64,000 nucleotides of DNA from Ascidiaceihabitans sp034111945 (GCA_047626725.1 JBLHSG010000010.1:1-64000), one strand, 5' to 3'. Positions 16,534 to 26,250 are shown, numbered from the stretch's first letter. Notes: a model not told the origin generated them from the sequence alone. Program-made: numbers and translations.

Positions 16534-18417
16534 TTACCCCAGAATTTTACGCTTTAGGCGGGTCAAAATGTTGCGACGTTCTGCAGGGGCGGTGCCCATT
16601 TGATCGCCGTTTTCATGGGATGGCGACATGTCCACAACGGCTTTTCCGTCCTTGAATTGCAGGCGATACAGGTCAGCATAAATGCCGCCGCGGTCCAGCA
16701 ATTCGTCGTGCGTTCCCTGATCCACCATGCGCCCGCGATCCATGACCACGATTTTGTCAGCGCCGCGAATGGTCGACAAACGGTGCGCGATAACAATGGT
16801 TGTCCGTCCGGCAGATAGTTTGTCTAGCGCCTGCTGAACAACGTGTTCGGATTGCGCGTCCAAGGCCGATGTTGCCTCGTCTAACAACAGGATCGGGGTG
16901 TCACGCAGCAACGCGCGTGCGATCACCACCCGCTGGCGTTGACCACCAGAAAGGGCAGAACCGCGCGGCCCGACTTTGGTATCCAGACCATCGGTCAAGT
17001 TGGGCAAGAAATCGGCAACATGAGCGGCCTGCAATACGTGCGTCAATTGTTCGTCTGTGACGTCCTCGCGGCCCAACAAGATGTTCTCGCGCAGGGTTTC
17101 GTCGAATAACAGCGCTTCTTGAGTGACCACGGAAAACATTGCCCGCAGGTCATCCAGCGACATGTCGCGCGTTTCAACGTCACCAATCTTTACAGTACCG
17201 GATTTGGCATCAACCAAGCGGGTCAACAGGTTAAAGATTGTCGATTTTCCGGCACCCGATGCCCCGACCAACGCGGTTGTTTTGCCCTGTTCTGCGATCA
17301 GGGTCAGGTCGTGCAATACGGTCGTGTCACCATAGGCAAGCGCGACGTTTTGCAGTTCAATCGCGAGGGCATCCTTTGGCGGTGCAACGGGGTTTTCGGC
17401 GGAATCGAGCAGGATCGGTGCATCAAGCAATTCCTTGATCCGCTCAAGTGCTGCAGCCGCGATTTGCCACAATCCGGCAATGCCACCCAAACGGCGCAAC
17501 GGGTCAAACGCAAAACCCATCGCGGTAAAGAATGTCATGAACTGACCGATGGTTTTTTCACCAGCAATAATTTCGGATCCGCCATACAAAATGACGGCCA
17601 TAAACCCCAGGCCCGACGTGATATCGATCATCGCAGGAATGGCTGATCCACCAAAGGACGTGCGGACTTCGGTCCGAATAAATCTACGGGTCAACGCGCG
17701 GTATTGGGCGGACTGATATTTCTCAAGTGCGTTCAGTTTGATCTGAACAATGCCGTGGAATACTTCGTCCAGTCGGGTGGACAAATTGGCCCCCAAGTCG
17801 CGGGCTTCGCGGGCTTGGCGACGTACAAAACGCTGCGCCATTGCGGCAGGTAAAATCAGCAACGGAATACCGATACAGGCGAACAGCGCCCAAATCGGAT
17901 CAACGCTGATCGCAACACCAAGCAACACCAAAAGCCCGATAAAGTCGCGCCCGGCACCCGTTACAATCGCACGCCAAACATCACCAACCGCATTCACATC
18001 TGATTGCACCCGTTGGATCAAAAATCCGGGGGGATGCGACAGGTGAAACGCCCCGTCTTGTTTCATCATCCGGTCCAGTAGATCGATCCGCAGTGCGCCG
18101 GCTGTGCGTTGTGCAATGTTGGTCAGCAGTACTTTTTGCACCACAGACGACACCGCGCGCACAGAAAACACCGCCATCAAAACAAGGGCCACCCAGAACA
18201 ACATGTCGCTTTGGCCTTCGACAAATACGTTGTCGAACATCGGCTGCATCATATAGCTGACCAGACCCAGCATTGATCCTTCGACCACCATAAAGGCGAC
18301 GGCGATCATCAAAACCGGCACGTGTTTTTTCAAGTATCCATGCCACAGCCATTTCAGCAAATGGGCGGACTCGTAGTTTCCCGTTTCTGATGTGGTGTCT
18401 GGAATGGTGGGGGACAT
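16534..18417 (-). CDS. MsbA-like ABC exporter (fused membrane and ATPase domains)
   Basis: About 627 residues: a six-span exporter membrane domain (residues ~30-320) followed by an ATPase domain. The ATPase has Walker A GASGAGKSTIFNLL, the Q-loop VTQEALLFDE, the signature ALSGGQRQRV, Walker B ILLLDEATSALD and the H-loop IVIAHRLS. It works as a homodimer in the inner membrane. The nearest familiar type is the lipid A/lipid flippase MsbA, but drug or glycan export is possible. The start is ambiguous: ATGs at 18417, 18456 and 18516 are all in frame and none has a clear ribosome binding site. I use 18417 since the conserved region starts soon after. The adjacent glycosyltransferase is suggestive of an envelope role. 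Confidence 0.9.
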   Translation of the reverse strand: MSPTIPDTTSETGNYESAHLLKWLWHGYLKKHVPVLMIAVAFMVVEGSMLGLVSYMMQPMFDNVFVEGQSDMLFWVALVLMAVFSVRAVSSVVQKVLLTNIAQRTAGALRIDLLDRMMKQDGAFHLSHPPGFLIQRVQSDVNAVGDVWRAIVTGAGRDFIGLLVLLGVAISVDPIWALFACIGIPLLILPAAMAQRFVRRQAREARDLGANLSTRLDEVFHGIVQIKLNALEKYQSAQYRALTRRFIRTEVRTSFGGSAIPAMIDITSGLGFMAVILYGGSEIIAGEKTIGQFMTFFTAMGFAFDPLRRLGGIAGLWQIAAAALERIKELLDAPILLDSAENPVAPPKDALAIELQNVALAYGDTTVLHDLTLIAEQGKTTALVGASGAGKSTIFNLLTRLVDAKSGTVKIGDVETRDMSLDDLRAMFSVVTQEALLFDETLRENILLGREDVTDEQLTHVLQAAHVADFLPNLTDGLDTKVGPRGSALSGGQRQRVVIARALLRDTPILLLDEATSALDAQSEHVVQQALDKLSAGRTTIVIAHRLSTIRGADKIVVMDRGRMVDQGTHDELLDRGGIYADLYRLQFKDGKAVVDMSPSHENGDQMGTAPAERRNILTRLKRKILG

Positions 18418-18562
18418 CGGTGTTGTCACGCGTCGGGCCTGCGCCGTTGGGAACATTGATCTTACGATGTAATACCGTGTGCGCGTGGGGGCAAGCGTTT
18501 GTGCGATTGACGTCAAGGTTTAACGGGATAGGTTGCCGATAACTGACAGAAAAGGGCACGTG

Positions 18563-19771
18563 ATGACTGAAGCAACCAAAGCCGCCGCAGGGCGTGGATA
18601 TCTGGCCATTCCGGGCCCGTCCGTGATCCCTGACGAAGTGTTGCAGGCCATGCACCGTCCTTCGCCCAATATCTATGCCGGCGCGTTGATTGATATGATG
18701 CCCGATTTGACCCGCGATTTGCGGCGCGTCGCACGCACACAACATCAAGTGGCGATCTACATTGGCAACGGTCACGCCGCATGGGAAGCGGCATTGTCCA
18801 ACACCCTGGCGATCGGGGACAAAGTGCTGGTGCCTGCAACGGGCCACTTTGGCATGGGCTGGGCTGACATGGCCAAAGGTGTCGGGGCTGACCCGCAAAT
18901 TCTGGATTTTGGCAAACAAAGCCCGATGGATATGGACCGTGTCGCTGCCGCGTTAAACGCCGATAAAGCCCACGAAATCAAAGCAGTACTGGCCGTGCAC
19001 GTCGACACCTCCAGTTCAGTGCGCAATGACATTGCAGCCCTGCGCGGTGTGCTGGACGCTACGGGTCACCCCGCACTTTTGATGGCGGATTGCATTGCGT
19101 CCCTTGGCTGTGACACCTTTGAAATGGATGCTTGGGGCGTCGATGTGATGGTCAGCGCCTGTCAAAAAGGGCTGATGGTGCCTGCGGGTGTATCGTTTGT
19201 GTTCTTTAACGACCGTGCCGCTGCTGTGCGTGCAAAGATGCCGCGCGTCAGCCGTTATTGGGACTGGGTCCCGCGCGCCAATCCGGACGGGTTCTGGCAG
19301 TATTTTGGCGGCACCGCACCGACGCATCACTTGTATGGCTTGCGCGCCTCACTTGATATGTTGATGGCCGAAGGAATGGAGGCGGTTTGGCAGCGTCACG
19401 ACCTATTGGCCCGTGCGATTTGGGCCGCGTGCGAGGCATGGTCAAAAGACGGCGCTTTGTCGCTGAATATCGTGGATCATGACAACCGCAGTCGTGCTGT
19501 GACGTCACTGTATTTGGAAAACGATGGCGGCACTGCATTGCGCAATTGGCTTGAAACCAACCTTGGTCTGACCTTGGGCATCGGATTGGGCATGGGCGAA
19601 GACGGCGCGCGCACATCTGACGGATATTTCCGCCTTGGGCACATGGGTCACGTCAACGGGCACATGATTATGGGGCTTTTGGGCGGTATGGAAGCAGGCA
19701 TGCGCGCACTTGATATTCCGCATGGTCGTGGCGCGCTTGAGGCTGCGGCTGATGTGATCGCAAAGGGATAA
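18563..19771 (+). CDS. Class V aminotransferase (serine-glyoxylate / alanine-glyoxylate type)
   Basis: A 402-residue PLP enzyme. It begins with MTEATKAAAGRGYLAIPGPS and has AAAGGG nine bases before the ATG at 18563. The PLP lysine is in SACQKGLMVPAG. Other family features are IPGPSVIPDEVLQAM at the N-terminus, the NGHAAWEA cofactor loop and ADCIASLGC. The family converts serine or alanine plus glyoxylate to glycine in the serine cycle, photorespiration-like salvage or purine catabolism. No other C1-pathway genes are nearby, so the physiological role is open. Confidence 0.9.
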   Translation: MTEATKAAAGRGYLAIPGPSVIPDEVLQAMHRPSPNIYAGALIDMMPDLTRDLRRVARTQHQVAIYIGNGHAAWEAALSNTLAIGDKVLVPATGHFGMGWADMAKGVGADPQILDFGKQSPMDMDRVAAALNADKAHEIKAVLAVHVDTSSSVRNDIAALRGVLDATGHPALLMADCIASLGCDTFEMDAWGVDVMVSACQKGLMVPAGVSFVFFNDRAAAVRAKMPRVSRYWDWVPRANPDGFWQYFGGTAPTHHLYGLRASLDMLMAEGMEAVWQRHDLLARAIWAACEAWSKDGALSLNIVDHDNRSRAVTSLYLENDGGTALRNWLETNLGLTLGIGLGMGEDGARTSDGYFRLGHMGHVNGHMIMGLLGGMEAGMRALDIPHGRGALEAAADVIAKG

Positions 19772-19778
19772 CAACGGG

Positions 19779-19979
19779 TTAGCCGTAGCGCGCCGCCTCG
19801 CGAGTGCGGCGCACATCCAACCACAACATCCATTGGTTCAGCAACCAGCCCAGAATCGCAACGGCGATCAAACCCCAAACCGCCCAGACGAATAAAAACA
19901 CCCAAGACAGGTTCACGCCAAACATCACGATGCAGGCGGCGGTGAAATTCGGGGCCGATCCGGTGGGGCGATTGATCAA
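19779..19979 (-). CDS. Small two-span membrane protein
   Basis: A 66-residue protein with two hydrophobic segments (about residues 14-32 and 35-53) and a basic C-terminus (DVRRTREAARYG). The start codon is TTG at 19979, supported by AGGAG seven bases upstream. It lies 47 bp downstream of the HisC-like aminotransferase gene on the same strand, so the two are probably co-transcribed. I recall a similar small protein beside this aminotransferase in other Rhodobacterales. The function is unknown. Confidence 0.65.
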   Translation of the reverse strand: MINRPTGSAPNFTAACIVMFGVNLSWVFLFVWAVWGLIAVAILGWLLNQWMLWLDVRRTREAARYG

Positions 19980-20026
19980 GGGGCTCTCCTGTCGTTGCTG
20001 CCACCATAATCAGCGAAACGATTCTG

Positions 20027-21130
20027 TCAGCCCTGTTTTGCATCGCGAATGGCCAGTGGCAGGGCAGCAGCGATGGCATTCAGGTTTTCAGGCGTGCCGC
20101 AACTGATGCGAATACAGCGGTTTTGCGGGGCGACAAACGGCATCCGCACAAAGAATCCGCGCGCGATCAAAGCATCCAAAATCCGCTTGGCAAATGCGCC
20201 ATCTGATCCGCAATCAATGCTGACAAAGTTGGTAGCTGAGGGTACCGGGATCAATCCGTTGTCGCGCGCAATGCCATAGATCGTGTCACGTGCCGCCGCG
20301 ATTTTTTCAATGACCTGTGCGGTATAATCCGTGTCTTGCAAGGCAGCCAATGCGCCGGCTTGGGCCCCGCGGTTCATGCCAAAATGATTGCGTACTTTGT
20401 TGAACGCCGCAATCAGATCAGGATGGCCAATGCCATAGCCAACCCGTGCGCCTGCCATCCCGTATCCTTTTGAAAACGTGCGCATTCTGATCAGCCTTGG
20501 GTCGTTTGGATCAACGTCAGGCGACGTGCCATCGGGCGCGCATTCAACATAGGCTTCGTCCAAAATCAGCAAGCTTCCGGCGGGCAAATCATCCAATGCG
20601 GCGCTTAGCACTGCACCGTCATGCCATGTGCCCATCGGGTTGTCGGGGTTGGCCAGATAGACCAGCTTTGCATCGACCTCTGTCGCTTTGGCGAACAGCG
20701 ATGCGGGGTCTTCGTGATCGTCGACGTAAGGGACCGCATGCAAGGCCCCGCCAAACCCTGCGACGTGATAATTGAATGTCGGATATGCGCCCGCTGACGT
20801 CACAACCGCGTCGCCTTGGCTCACGAACAACCGCACCAGATAGCCTAGCAACCCATCGATGCCTTCGCCCACGACAATGTTATCGGGGCTGCATCCGTGA
20901 TGGGCGGCCAAGGCATGTCGCAGATCGTGGTTTTCGGGGTCGCCGTATTTCCAGTGCGCGGCATCTGCCATCGCTTTGATCGCCAAAGGCGAGGGACCAA
21001 AGACGTTTTCATTGGCACCCAGCCGCGCCTCGAACGGCCCACCGCGCGCGCGTTCCTGCGTTTCAGGCCCCACAAATGGAACGGTTGAGGGAAGCGATGC
21101 GGCAAGCGGGGTCAGGCGAAAATGTGTCAT
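20027..21130 (-). CDS. PLP-dependent aminotransferase, HisC-like
   Basis: A 367-residue class I/II aminotransferase. ARLGANENVFGPSPLAIKAM resembles the start of histidinol-phosphate aminotransferases. YLANPDNPMGT, ILDEAYVEC and FSKGYGMAGARVGYGIG carry the PLP-binding Asn, Asp/Tyr and the Schiff-base Lys. Rhodobacterales often encode several HisC paralogues, so it could transaminate histidinol phosphate or an aromatic amino acid. No other his genes are in the window. It is divergent from the Tat microprotein gene. Confidence 0.88.
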   Translation of the reverse strand: MTHFRLTPLAASLPSTVPFVGPETQERARGGPFEARLGANENVFGPSPLAIKAMADAAHWKYGDPENHDLRHALAAHHGCSPDNIVVGEGIDGLLGYLVRLFVSQGDAVVTSAGAYPTFNYHVAGFGGALHAVPYVDDHEDPASLFAKATEVDAKLVYLANPDNPMGTWHDGAVLSAALDDLPAGSLLILDEAYVECAPDGTSPDVDPNDPRLIRMRTFSKGYGMAGARVGYGIGHPDLIAAFNKVRNHFGMNRGAQAGALAALQDTDYTAQVIEKIAAARDTIYGIARDNGLIPVPSATNFVSIDCGSDGAFAKRILDALIARGFFVRMPFVAPQNRCIRISCGTPENLNAIAAALPLAIRDAKQG

Positions 21131-21227
21131 GGCGTTTTGGTAACGAGGGCCAAAGCGCGGGGCAAGGTTTGAAATTTGTCCGCAGTACCCCTATATGATA
21201 ATCATTCGCAACTGAGGAGGTCCCCAC

Positions 21228-21395
21228 ATGGCGAAATTAACCCGTCGTGGATTTATCGCGGCTACAATCGCGGCCAGTTCCGTGCGTGCACTGCCGCAAA
21301 TCGTGGCCAAAACCGGCACACGCCGCATCCTGACGCTGGTCTATGACAAAGGTCTCGGCATGATGCGCGCCGTTGAAAAAGTCGTGCCAGTCTAG
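21228..21395 (+). CDS. 55-residue Tat-signal microprotein
   Basis: A short gene with a strong ribosome binding site (GAGGAGG, 7 bases before the ATG). The protein opens MAKLTRRGFIAATIAASSVR, with a twin-arginine motif T-R-R-G-F followed by a mildly hydrophobic stretch. The remainder is basic and contains RRILTLVYDKGLGMMRAVEK. It ends with a TAG at 21393. Only about 30 residues would remain after removal of a signal. The function is unknown. It stands between a divergent aminotransferase gene and the crotonase gene, 75 bp before the latter. The good initiation signal and Tat-like motif argue that it is real. Confidence 0.65.
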   Translation: MAKLTRRGFIAATIAASSVRALPQIVAKTGTRRILTLVYDKGLGMMRAVEKVVPV

Positions 21396-21470
21396 GCGTG
21401 CCCTAACGTCTTGCTGGAAATTTTGCGGGCCTTAGGGTCAGGTGTCGGGAACCCAATCAGGAGAACCACA

Positions 21471-22259
21471 ATGTCCCGCGTGTCTGTCACTTACGAAAAC
21501 CACATCGCTCACGTGCGCTTGACGCGCGCAGACAAAATGAACGCGGTGGATCAGGATATGATCACAGCAATTATCGCGGCAGGAGAAGAGGTTATGGCCT
21601 CTGATGCGCGCGCGGTTGTGGTGTCAGGCGAGGGGCGCGCGTTTTGTGCCGGCATCGATATCACGGGCCTTGCAAAGATGGTTGGCGTTGATCCCAAAGG
21701 GCAATTGATGCCGCGCACCCACGGCAATGAAACCACAAATCAATGGCAAGAAGTGGCGATGATTTGGCAGCGCGTGCCGGTTCCCGTGATCGCGGCGTTA
21801 CACGGCGCTGTTTACGGCGCAGGGTGCCAATTGGCGCTGGGTGCAGACATTCGCATCGCATCGCCCGACATGAAAATGGCGGTGATGGAAATGAAATGGG
21901 GCATCGTGCCTGACATGGGCGGCATGGTTTTATTGCCGCGTCTCGTGCGTCCTGACGTGATGCGCCGCATGACGTACACCGCGTCGCCAATCGATGCGAA
22001 CCAGGCGTTGGTTTGGGGTTTGATCACCGAATTGGTCGACGATGCGCTGGCCGCCGCGATGGATTTGGCCACTGAAATTGCAGGCAAAAGCCCGTCTGCC
22101 ATTCGCACGGCAAAACGTTTGATGGCCTTTGCGGAAACTGGCGAAGAGGCAGAGGTTTTGCTGGCAGAAAGTGCTGAGCAAGCCGAGTTGATCGGGAAAC
22201 CGGATCAAATGGAAGTTGTCGCAGCCGCGATGCAAAAACGGCCTGCTGTCTTTAAGTAA
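21471..22259 (+). CDS. Enoyl-CoA hydratase/isomerase (crotonase) family protein
   Basis: A 262-residue crotonase-fold enzyme acting on acyl-CoA thioesters. RAFCAGIDITGLAKM supplies the first oxyanion-hole region, and HGAVYGAGCQLALGADIRIA the second. The Glu pair of classical hydratases is not evident at the second position (MKWGIVPDMGGMVLLPRLV), so the exact reaction is open. It starts at the ATG at 21471 with AGGAG upstream. The frame extends 20 codons further without support. It ends in a terminator shared with convergent valS. Confidence 0.9.
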   Translation: MSRVSVTYENHIAHVRLTRADKMNAVDQDMITAIIAAGEEVMASDARAVVVSGEGRAFCAGIDITGLAKMVGVDPKGQLMPRTHGNETTNQWQEVAMIWQRVPVPVIAALHGAVYGAGCQLALGADIRIASPDMKMAVMEMKWGIVPDMGGMVLLPRLVRPDVMRRMTYTASPIDANQALVWGLITELVDDALAAAMDLATEIAGKSPSAIRTAKRLMAFAETGEEAEVLLAESAEQAELIGKPDQMEVVAAAMQKRPAVFK

Positions 22260-22266
22260 TTTGGGC

Positions 22267-22297
22267 ACTCAAACCCGCATTCGTCGCGGGTTTGAGT
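22267..22297. terminator. Bidirectional terminator between crotonase and valS
   Basis: A 12-bp perfect stem, ACTCAAACCCGC paired with GCGGGTTTGAGT around a 7-base loop, lies between the two convergent stop codons. The T-runs are weak on both sides. Confidence 0.75.
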
Positions 22298-22330
22298 ATG
22301 TCTGTTTAAACCAAATCGAGGTCGCTGACC

Positions 22331-25300
22331 TTAATCAAGCTCGGCAAGACGGGCGAGGGCTTCTTTAAGTTTCGCCTCTTCGGCCTCGCGTAGTGCAAGG
22401 TTCGCCTTGGTTTCTTCGATAACTTCTGGCGGGGCGCTGCCTGCGAATTTCGGGTTGTTCAAACGACCGCGCAGGCCCCCGAGTTCTTTGGCCAATTTGC
22501 CCAGCGTTTTGTCGAGGCGCGCCTGTTCTGCAGCAACATCGATGACACCGGCAAGGGGCAGGCCAAAGCTGCCGCCACTGACGGCAAGCGCGACTGTGCC
22601 TTTGGGCAGCTCTGCGCCTTCGCTTAGGGATTCGATGCGGGCAAAGCGTTTGATCAATGCCTCGTTTTGGTCCCAAGCCGCGCGTGCTGTTTCGTCTAAC
22701 CCTTTGACTGCCAAAGGAATAAATGATCCTGCTGGAACGTTCATTTGGGCGCGTGCAGACCTGATGGCTTCGATCATCGACACAGTCCAGCTCAGGTCAG
22801 CGTCGGCTTGCGGCGTGACCAAATCGGCAGAGGTATAGGTTGGCCAATCGGTGTGAACCAGCATTTGAGGACGCGGTTTTGCGCCCCAAAGTTCTTCGGT
22901 CACAAACGGCATAATCGGGTGCAAAAGGATCAGACATTGGTCAAACGCCCACGCATAGGTGGCTTTGGTTTCGGCCGCCGCATCTGCGTCATCACCGTCC
23001 AGAACGGGCTTGGTGAATTCCAGGTATTGCGAACAAAACGTGTTCCACACAAAGGCGTACAGCGTGCTGGCGGCCTCGTTGAAACGGTAGGTGTCGAGGG
23101 CCGCATCGACGGCCTCGCGGGTTTTGGCGATCTCGCCTTTGATCCACTGGTTCAGGGGCAGTTTCGTGTCGGGCACACCGTCGAAATGGGGTACATCAAA
23201 CGTGCCTTTGAAATCGCCGTAGGTGCCTGCGTTCCACAATTTCGTGACGAAGTTGCGGTAGCCTTCGATCCGTTTGGTATCGAATTTTAACGCACCACCC
23301 AACGACGCCATCGCCGCGTTGGTAAAGCGCAGCGCGTCGGCCCCGTATTCGTCGATGACCACAAGCGGGTCGACAACATTGCCGGTGGATTTCGACATTT
23401 TTGCGCCCTTGGCGTCGCGCACAAGACCGTGGAGGTAGACGTTTTTGAACGGAATTTCATCAACCACGGCCAATTGCATCATCATCATACGGGCGACCCA
23501 GAAGAACAGGATGTCTTGGCCTGTAATCAGGTCCGAGGTTGGAAAATAGCGTTTTAGCGCGTCAGTGTCCTCGGGCCAACCAAGTGTGCCGATGGGCCAA
23601 AGGCCGGAGGAGAACCACGTGTCTAGGACGTCGGGGTCGCGTCGCAAGTAAAAGGTGATTGATTTGTTTCCTGTTTCCTTATCGCTCGTAATTCGGAAAC
23701 GGCTCACCCTAGAGCCACCTAGTTTCTGTTTGAGATATTGCTTTTTGAGTCCATGTTCTTGGGCGAATTCGTTGTATTCAACGTAATCTTGCTCAGTTTT
23801 AGGCCAACCATCCGTCGGATCGTCAAACATTTCTTCTATGTAAATGGCAGCATTTGAATACTTGTTTCTATAATAATCCAAAGCTTCCATTTTGGCCGTC
23901 TCAAAGTCGGCGGCACAGAATGTTTTGATTTTCAGATCTTCGCCTACCTCTGGGTCCATGGCATACCAAACCGGTATCTGGTGCCCCCACCACAGCTGAC
24001 GCGAGATGCACCATGGCTCGATGTTTTCGAGCCAGTTAAAATACACCTTCTCGCCACTTTCCGGCATGATTTTAACGTCGCCATTGCGCACGGCGTCCAA
24101 GGCGGGGCCGACGATCTTGTCGGTTTCCACAAACCATTGGTCCGTCAGCAGCGGTTCGATGACCACCTTGGATCGGTCCCCAAACGGCTGCATGATCGGT
24201 TTGTTTTCGACGTAAGGCACCAGCTCTGAACTCTCTTGACCTTCCTCGTCGATGGAAGGAACAGAGACCATCACAGCCAGCCCTTCGTTGGTGATGTCGG
24301 CCACGACTTTCGCCCGCGCGTCAAACCGGTCCATGCCGCGATATTCGTCGGGCACCAGGTTCATCGCGGCGATCATCGCCTCGTCAAATTCCATCTCGCC
24401 ATTCGCGATTTTCTGGGCGATTTCAGCTTCTTCGGCGTAGGGCTTACCATCGGACCTGAGGTTGGCTTTGGTATCCATCAGGTTGTACATCGGGATGCCA
24501 CCACGCTTGGCGACCTGATAATCGTTGAAATCATGCGCGCCAGTGATCTTAACCGCACCTGAGCCGAAATCCTTGTCTGGATATTCGTCGGTAATAATCG
24601 GGATCAGGCGGCGGTATTTCTTTGGTCCAACAGGAATTTCACATAGTTTTCCAATGATTGGCGCATAACGTTCATCTGATGGATGAACGGCAACTGCACC
24701 GTCGCCCAGCATGGTTTCGGGGCGTGTGGTCGCGATGGAAATATAGTCACGTTCCTCGGACAAGGTCACATTCCCGTCCTCATCTTTTTCGATGTAGGTG
24801 TAGGTTGCACCACCCGCCAACGGGTATTTGAAGTGCCACATATGGCCTGGCGTTTCGATGTTTTCGACCTCTAGATCAGAAATCGCCGTTTCGAAATGCG
24901 GGTCCCAATTGACCAAACGTTTGCCGCGATAAATCAGACCTTTGTTGTACATCTCGACAAAGACTTTGATGACGGCATCGTGGAAATTACCCTTGGCCAC
25001 GTCTTCGGGCGCGCCGGGGGCACCGGACATTGTGAACGCCTCAAGGGACCAATCGCACGATGCACCAAGGCGTTTAAGCTGGTTGATAATCGTGCCGCCG
25101 CTTTCGGCTTTCCATTCCCAAACCTTTTCCAAGAACGCCTCGCGACCAAGTTCCGCGCGCGATGGTTGCTGGGTTTCGGCCAGACGCCGTTCGACAACCA
25201 TTTGCGTCGCGATGCCTGCGTGATCGGTGCCTGGTTGCCACAACGTGTCAAACCCTTGCATCCGTTTCCAGCGCATCAAAACGTCTTGCAGCGTGTTGTT

Positions 25301-25474
25301 AAACGCGTGACCCATGTGCAAAACGCCCGTCACATTTGGCGGTGGGATCATGATGCAATAGCTGGACGCATCCGGTTTGGCATTGGCCCCGGCGACAAAA
25401 CATCCGGCCTTTTCCCATGCGTCATATAGACGGGGTTCGGCGGTGCTTGCATCGAATTGTTTGTCGAGGGCCAT
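22331..25474 (-). CDS. valS: Valine--tRNA ligase
   Basis: A 1047-residue class I aminoacyl-tRNA synthetase charging tRNA-Val. It has the HIGH-type motif HMGH in PPNVTGVLHMGHAF near residue 50, the KMSKS motif in GAKMSKSTGNVVDP, the catalytic-core motif RDPDVLDTWFSSGLW, and a C-terminal coiled-coil arm (QARLDKTLGKLAKELGGLRG). It starts at MALDKQFDAS with AAAGGAA upstream. The open frame runs 32 codons further without conservation. It is about 100 residues longer than the E. coli enzyme (951). Much of the excess lies just before RDPDVLD, in a segment coded by clearly AT-richer DNA (about 23660-23940). In many Rhodobacterales valS follows the DUF2497 gene, whereas here it is 18 kb away on the other strand. 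Confidence 0.97.
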   Translation of the reverse strand: MALDKQFDASTAEPRLYDAWEKAGCFVAGANAKPDASSYCIMIPPPNVTGVLHMGHAFNNTLQDVLMRWKRMQGFDTLWQPGTDHAGIATQMVVERRLAETQQPSRAELGREAFLEKVWEWKAESGGTIINQLKRLGASCDWSLEAFTMSGAPGAPEDVAKGNFHDAVIKVFVEMYNKGLIYRGKRLVNWDPHFETAISDLEVENIETPGHMWHFKYPLAGGATYTYIEKDEDGNVTLSEERDYISIATTRPETMLGDGAVAVHPSDERYAPIIGKLCEIPVGPKKYRRLIPIITDEYPDKDFGSGAVKITGAHDFNDYQVAKRGGIPMYNLMDTKANLRSDGKPYAEEAEIAQKIANGEMEFDEAMIAAMNLVPDEYRGMDRFDARAKVVADITNEGLAVMVSVPSIDEEGQESSELVPYVENKPIMQPFGDRSKVVIEPLLTDQWFVETDKIVGPALDAVRNGDVKIMPESGEKVYFNWLENIEPWCISRQLWWGHQIPVWYAMDPEVGEDLKIKTFCAADFETAKMEALDYYRNKYSNAAIYIEEMFDDPTDGWPKTEQDYVEYNEFAQEHGLKKQYLKQKLGGSRVSRFRITSDKETGNKSITFYLRRDPDVLDTWFSSGLWPIGTLGWPEDTDALKRYFPTSDLITGQDILFFWVARMMMMQLAVVDEIPFKNVYLHGLVRDAKGAKMSKSTGNVVDPLVVIDEYGADALRFTNAAMASLGGALKFDTKRIEGYRNFVTKLWNAGTYGDFKGTFDVPHFDGVPDTKLPLNQWIKGEIAKTREAVDAALDTYRFNEAASTLYAFVWNTFCSQYLEFTKPVLDGDDADAAAETKATYAWAFDQCLILLHPIMPFVTEELWGAKPRPQMLVHTDWPTYTSADLVTPQADADLSWTVSMIEAIRSARAQMNVPAGSFIPLAVKGLDETARAAWDQNEALIKRFARIESLSEGAELPKGTVALAVSGGSFGLPLAGVIDVAAEQARLDKTLGKLAKELGGLRGRLNNPKFAGSAPPEVIEETKANLALREAEEAKLKEALARLAELD

Positions 25475-25634
25475 GGCTGTGTTCCTTTGAAAGGCGGCAT
25501 TTGTGACGTCCGAGATACCCAATGTGGCATCAGAGGGAAAGGGGCAAACAAAGCAACACGCGCCGCGCACTGGCTTGCACGTGCACGGTTCAAATCGCAG
25601 TATGCCAAAGACACCGATTTGAAAGGCGCAATTG

Positions 25635-26249
25635 ATGAAAACCTACGCGGATGTGATGTTTACGCCTGCTGTGCGCGCGCAACAGGATCGTGACGGAACC
25701 GGCGAAAGCTATGCGCGTCGGTATGCCAACATGGACCTTGCGCAATTAGGGCCGGACGAGGCTGATTTTTTGGGCTCGCGCACGTCGATTTACATGGCAT
25801 CCGTCTCGCAAACCGGATGGCCCTATGTGCAACATCGCGGTGGGCCTGCGGGGTTTCTAAAGGTGCTGAATGGTCAAACCCTTGGCTTTGCGGATTATCG
25901 GGGCAACCGGCAGTATATTTCCAAAGGCAACCTGTCGCATGACAATCGCGTGTCACTGTTCGCGATGGATTACGCCCGCAAAGCGCGTTTGAAATTGCAA
26001 GGCTACGCGACGTTTCAGGATGCAAGTGACGCCCCCGAACTGGCGGCGCAATTGGCAACAGAAGGCGAAGGACGTGTTGAACGTGTTGTGACCATAACGG
26101 TTGAAACGTTTGACTGGAATTGCCCGAAATTCATTACGCCGCGGTTTGATGCAGGTGAAATTGCCCAGCTTGTCGCCCCGGAAATGTCCCGTCTTGAGGC
26201 ACGAATTGCTGAACTCGAGGCTGAAAACGCCGCCCTAAAAGGAGCCTGA
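25635..26249 (+). CDS. Pyridoxamine 5'-phosphate oxidase-fold protein
   Basis: A 204-residue flavin-binding split-barrel protein. DFLGSRTSIYMASVSQTGWP and VQHRGGPAGFLKVL match the N-terminal FMN-binding part of PNPOx-like proteins. YISKGNLSHDNRVSLF follows. The C-terminus (about 175-204) is a short coiled coil, RLEARIAELEAENAALKG. Such proteins bind FMN, F420 or heme, and their substrates are usually unknown. The ATG at 25635 follows GAAAGG. It is 1 bp from the dipeptidase gene, forming a two-gene operon. Confidence 0.88.
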   Translation: MKTYADVMFTPAVRAQQDRDGTGESYARRYANMDLAQLGPDEADFLGSRTSIYMASVSQTGWPYVQHRGGPAGFLKVLNGQTLGFADYRGNRQYISKGNLSHDNRVSLFAMDYARKARLKLQGYATFQDASDAPELAAQLATEGEGRVERVVTITVETFDWNCPKFITPRFDAGEIAQLVAPEMSRLEARIAELEAENAALKGA

Positions 26250-26250
26250 C

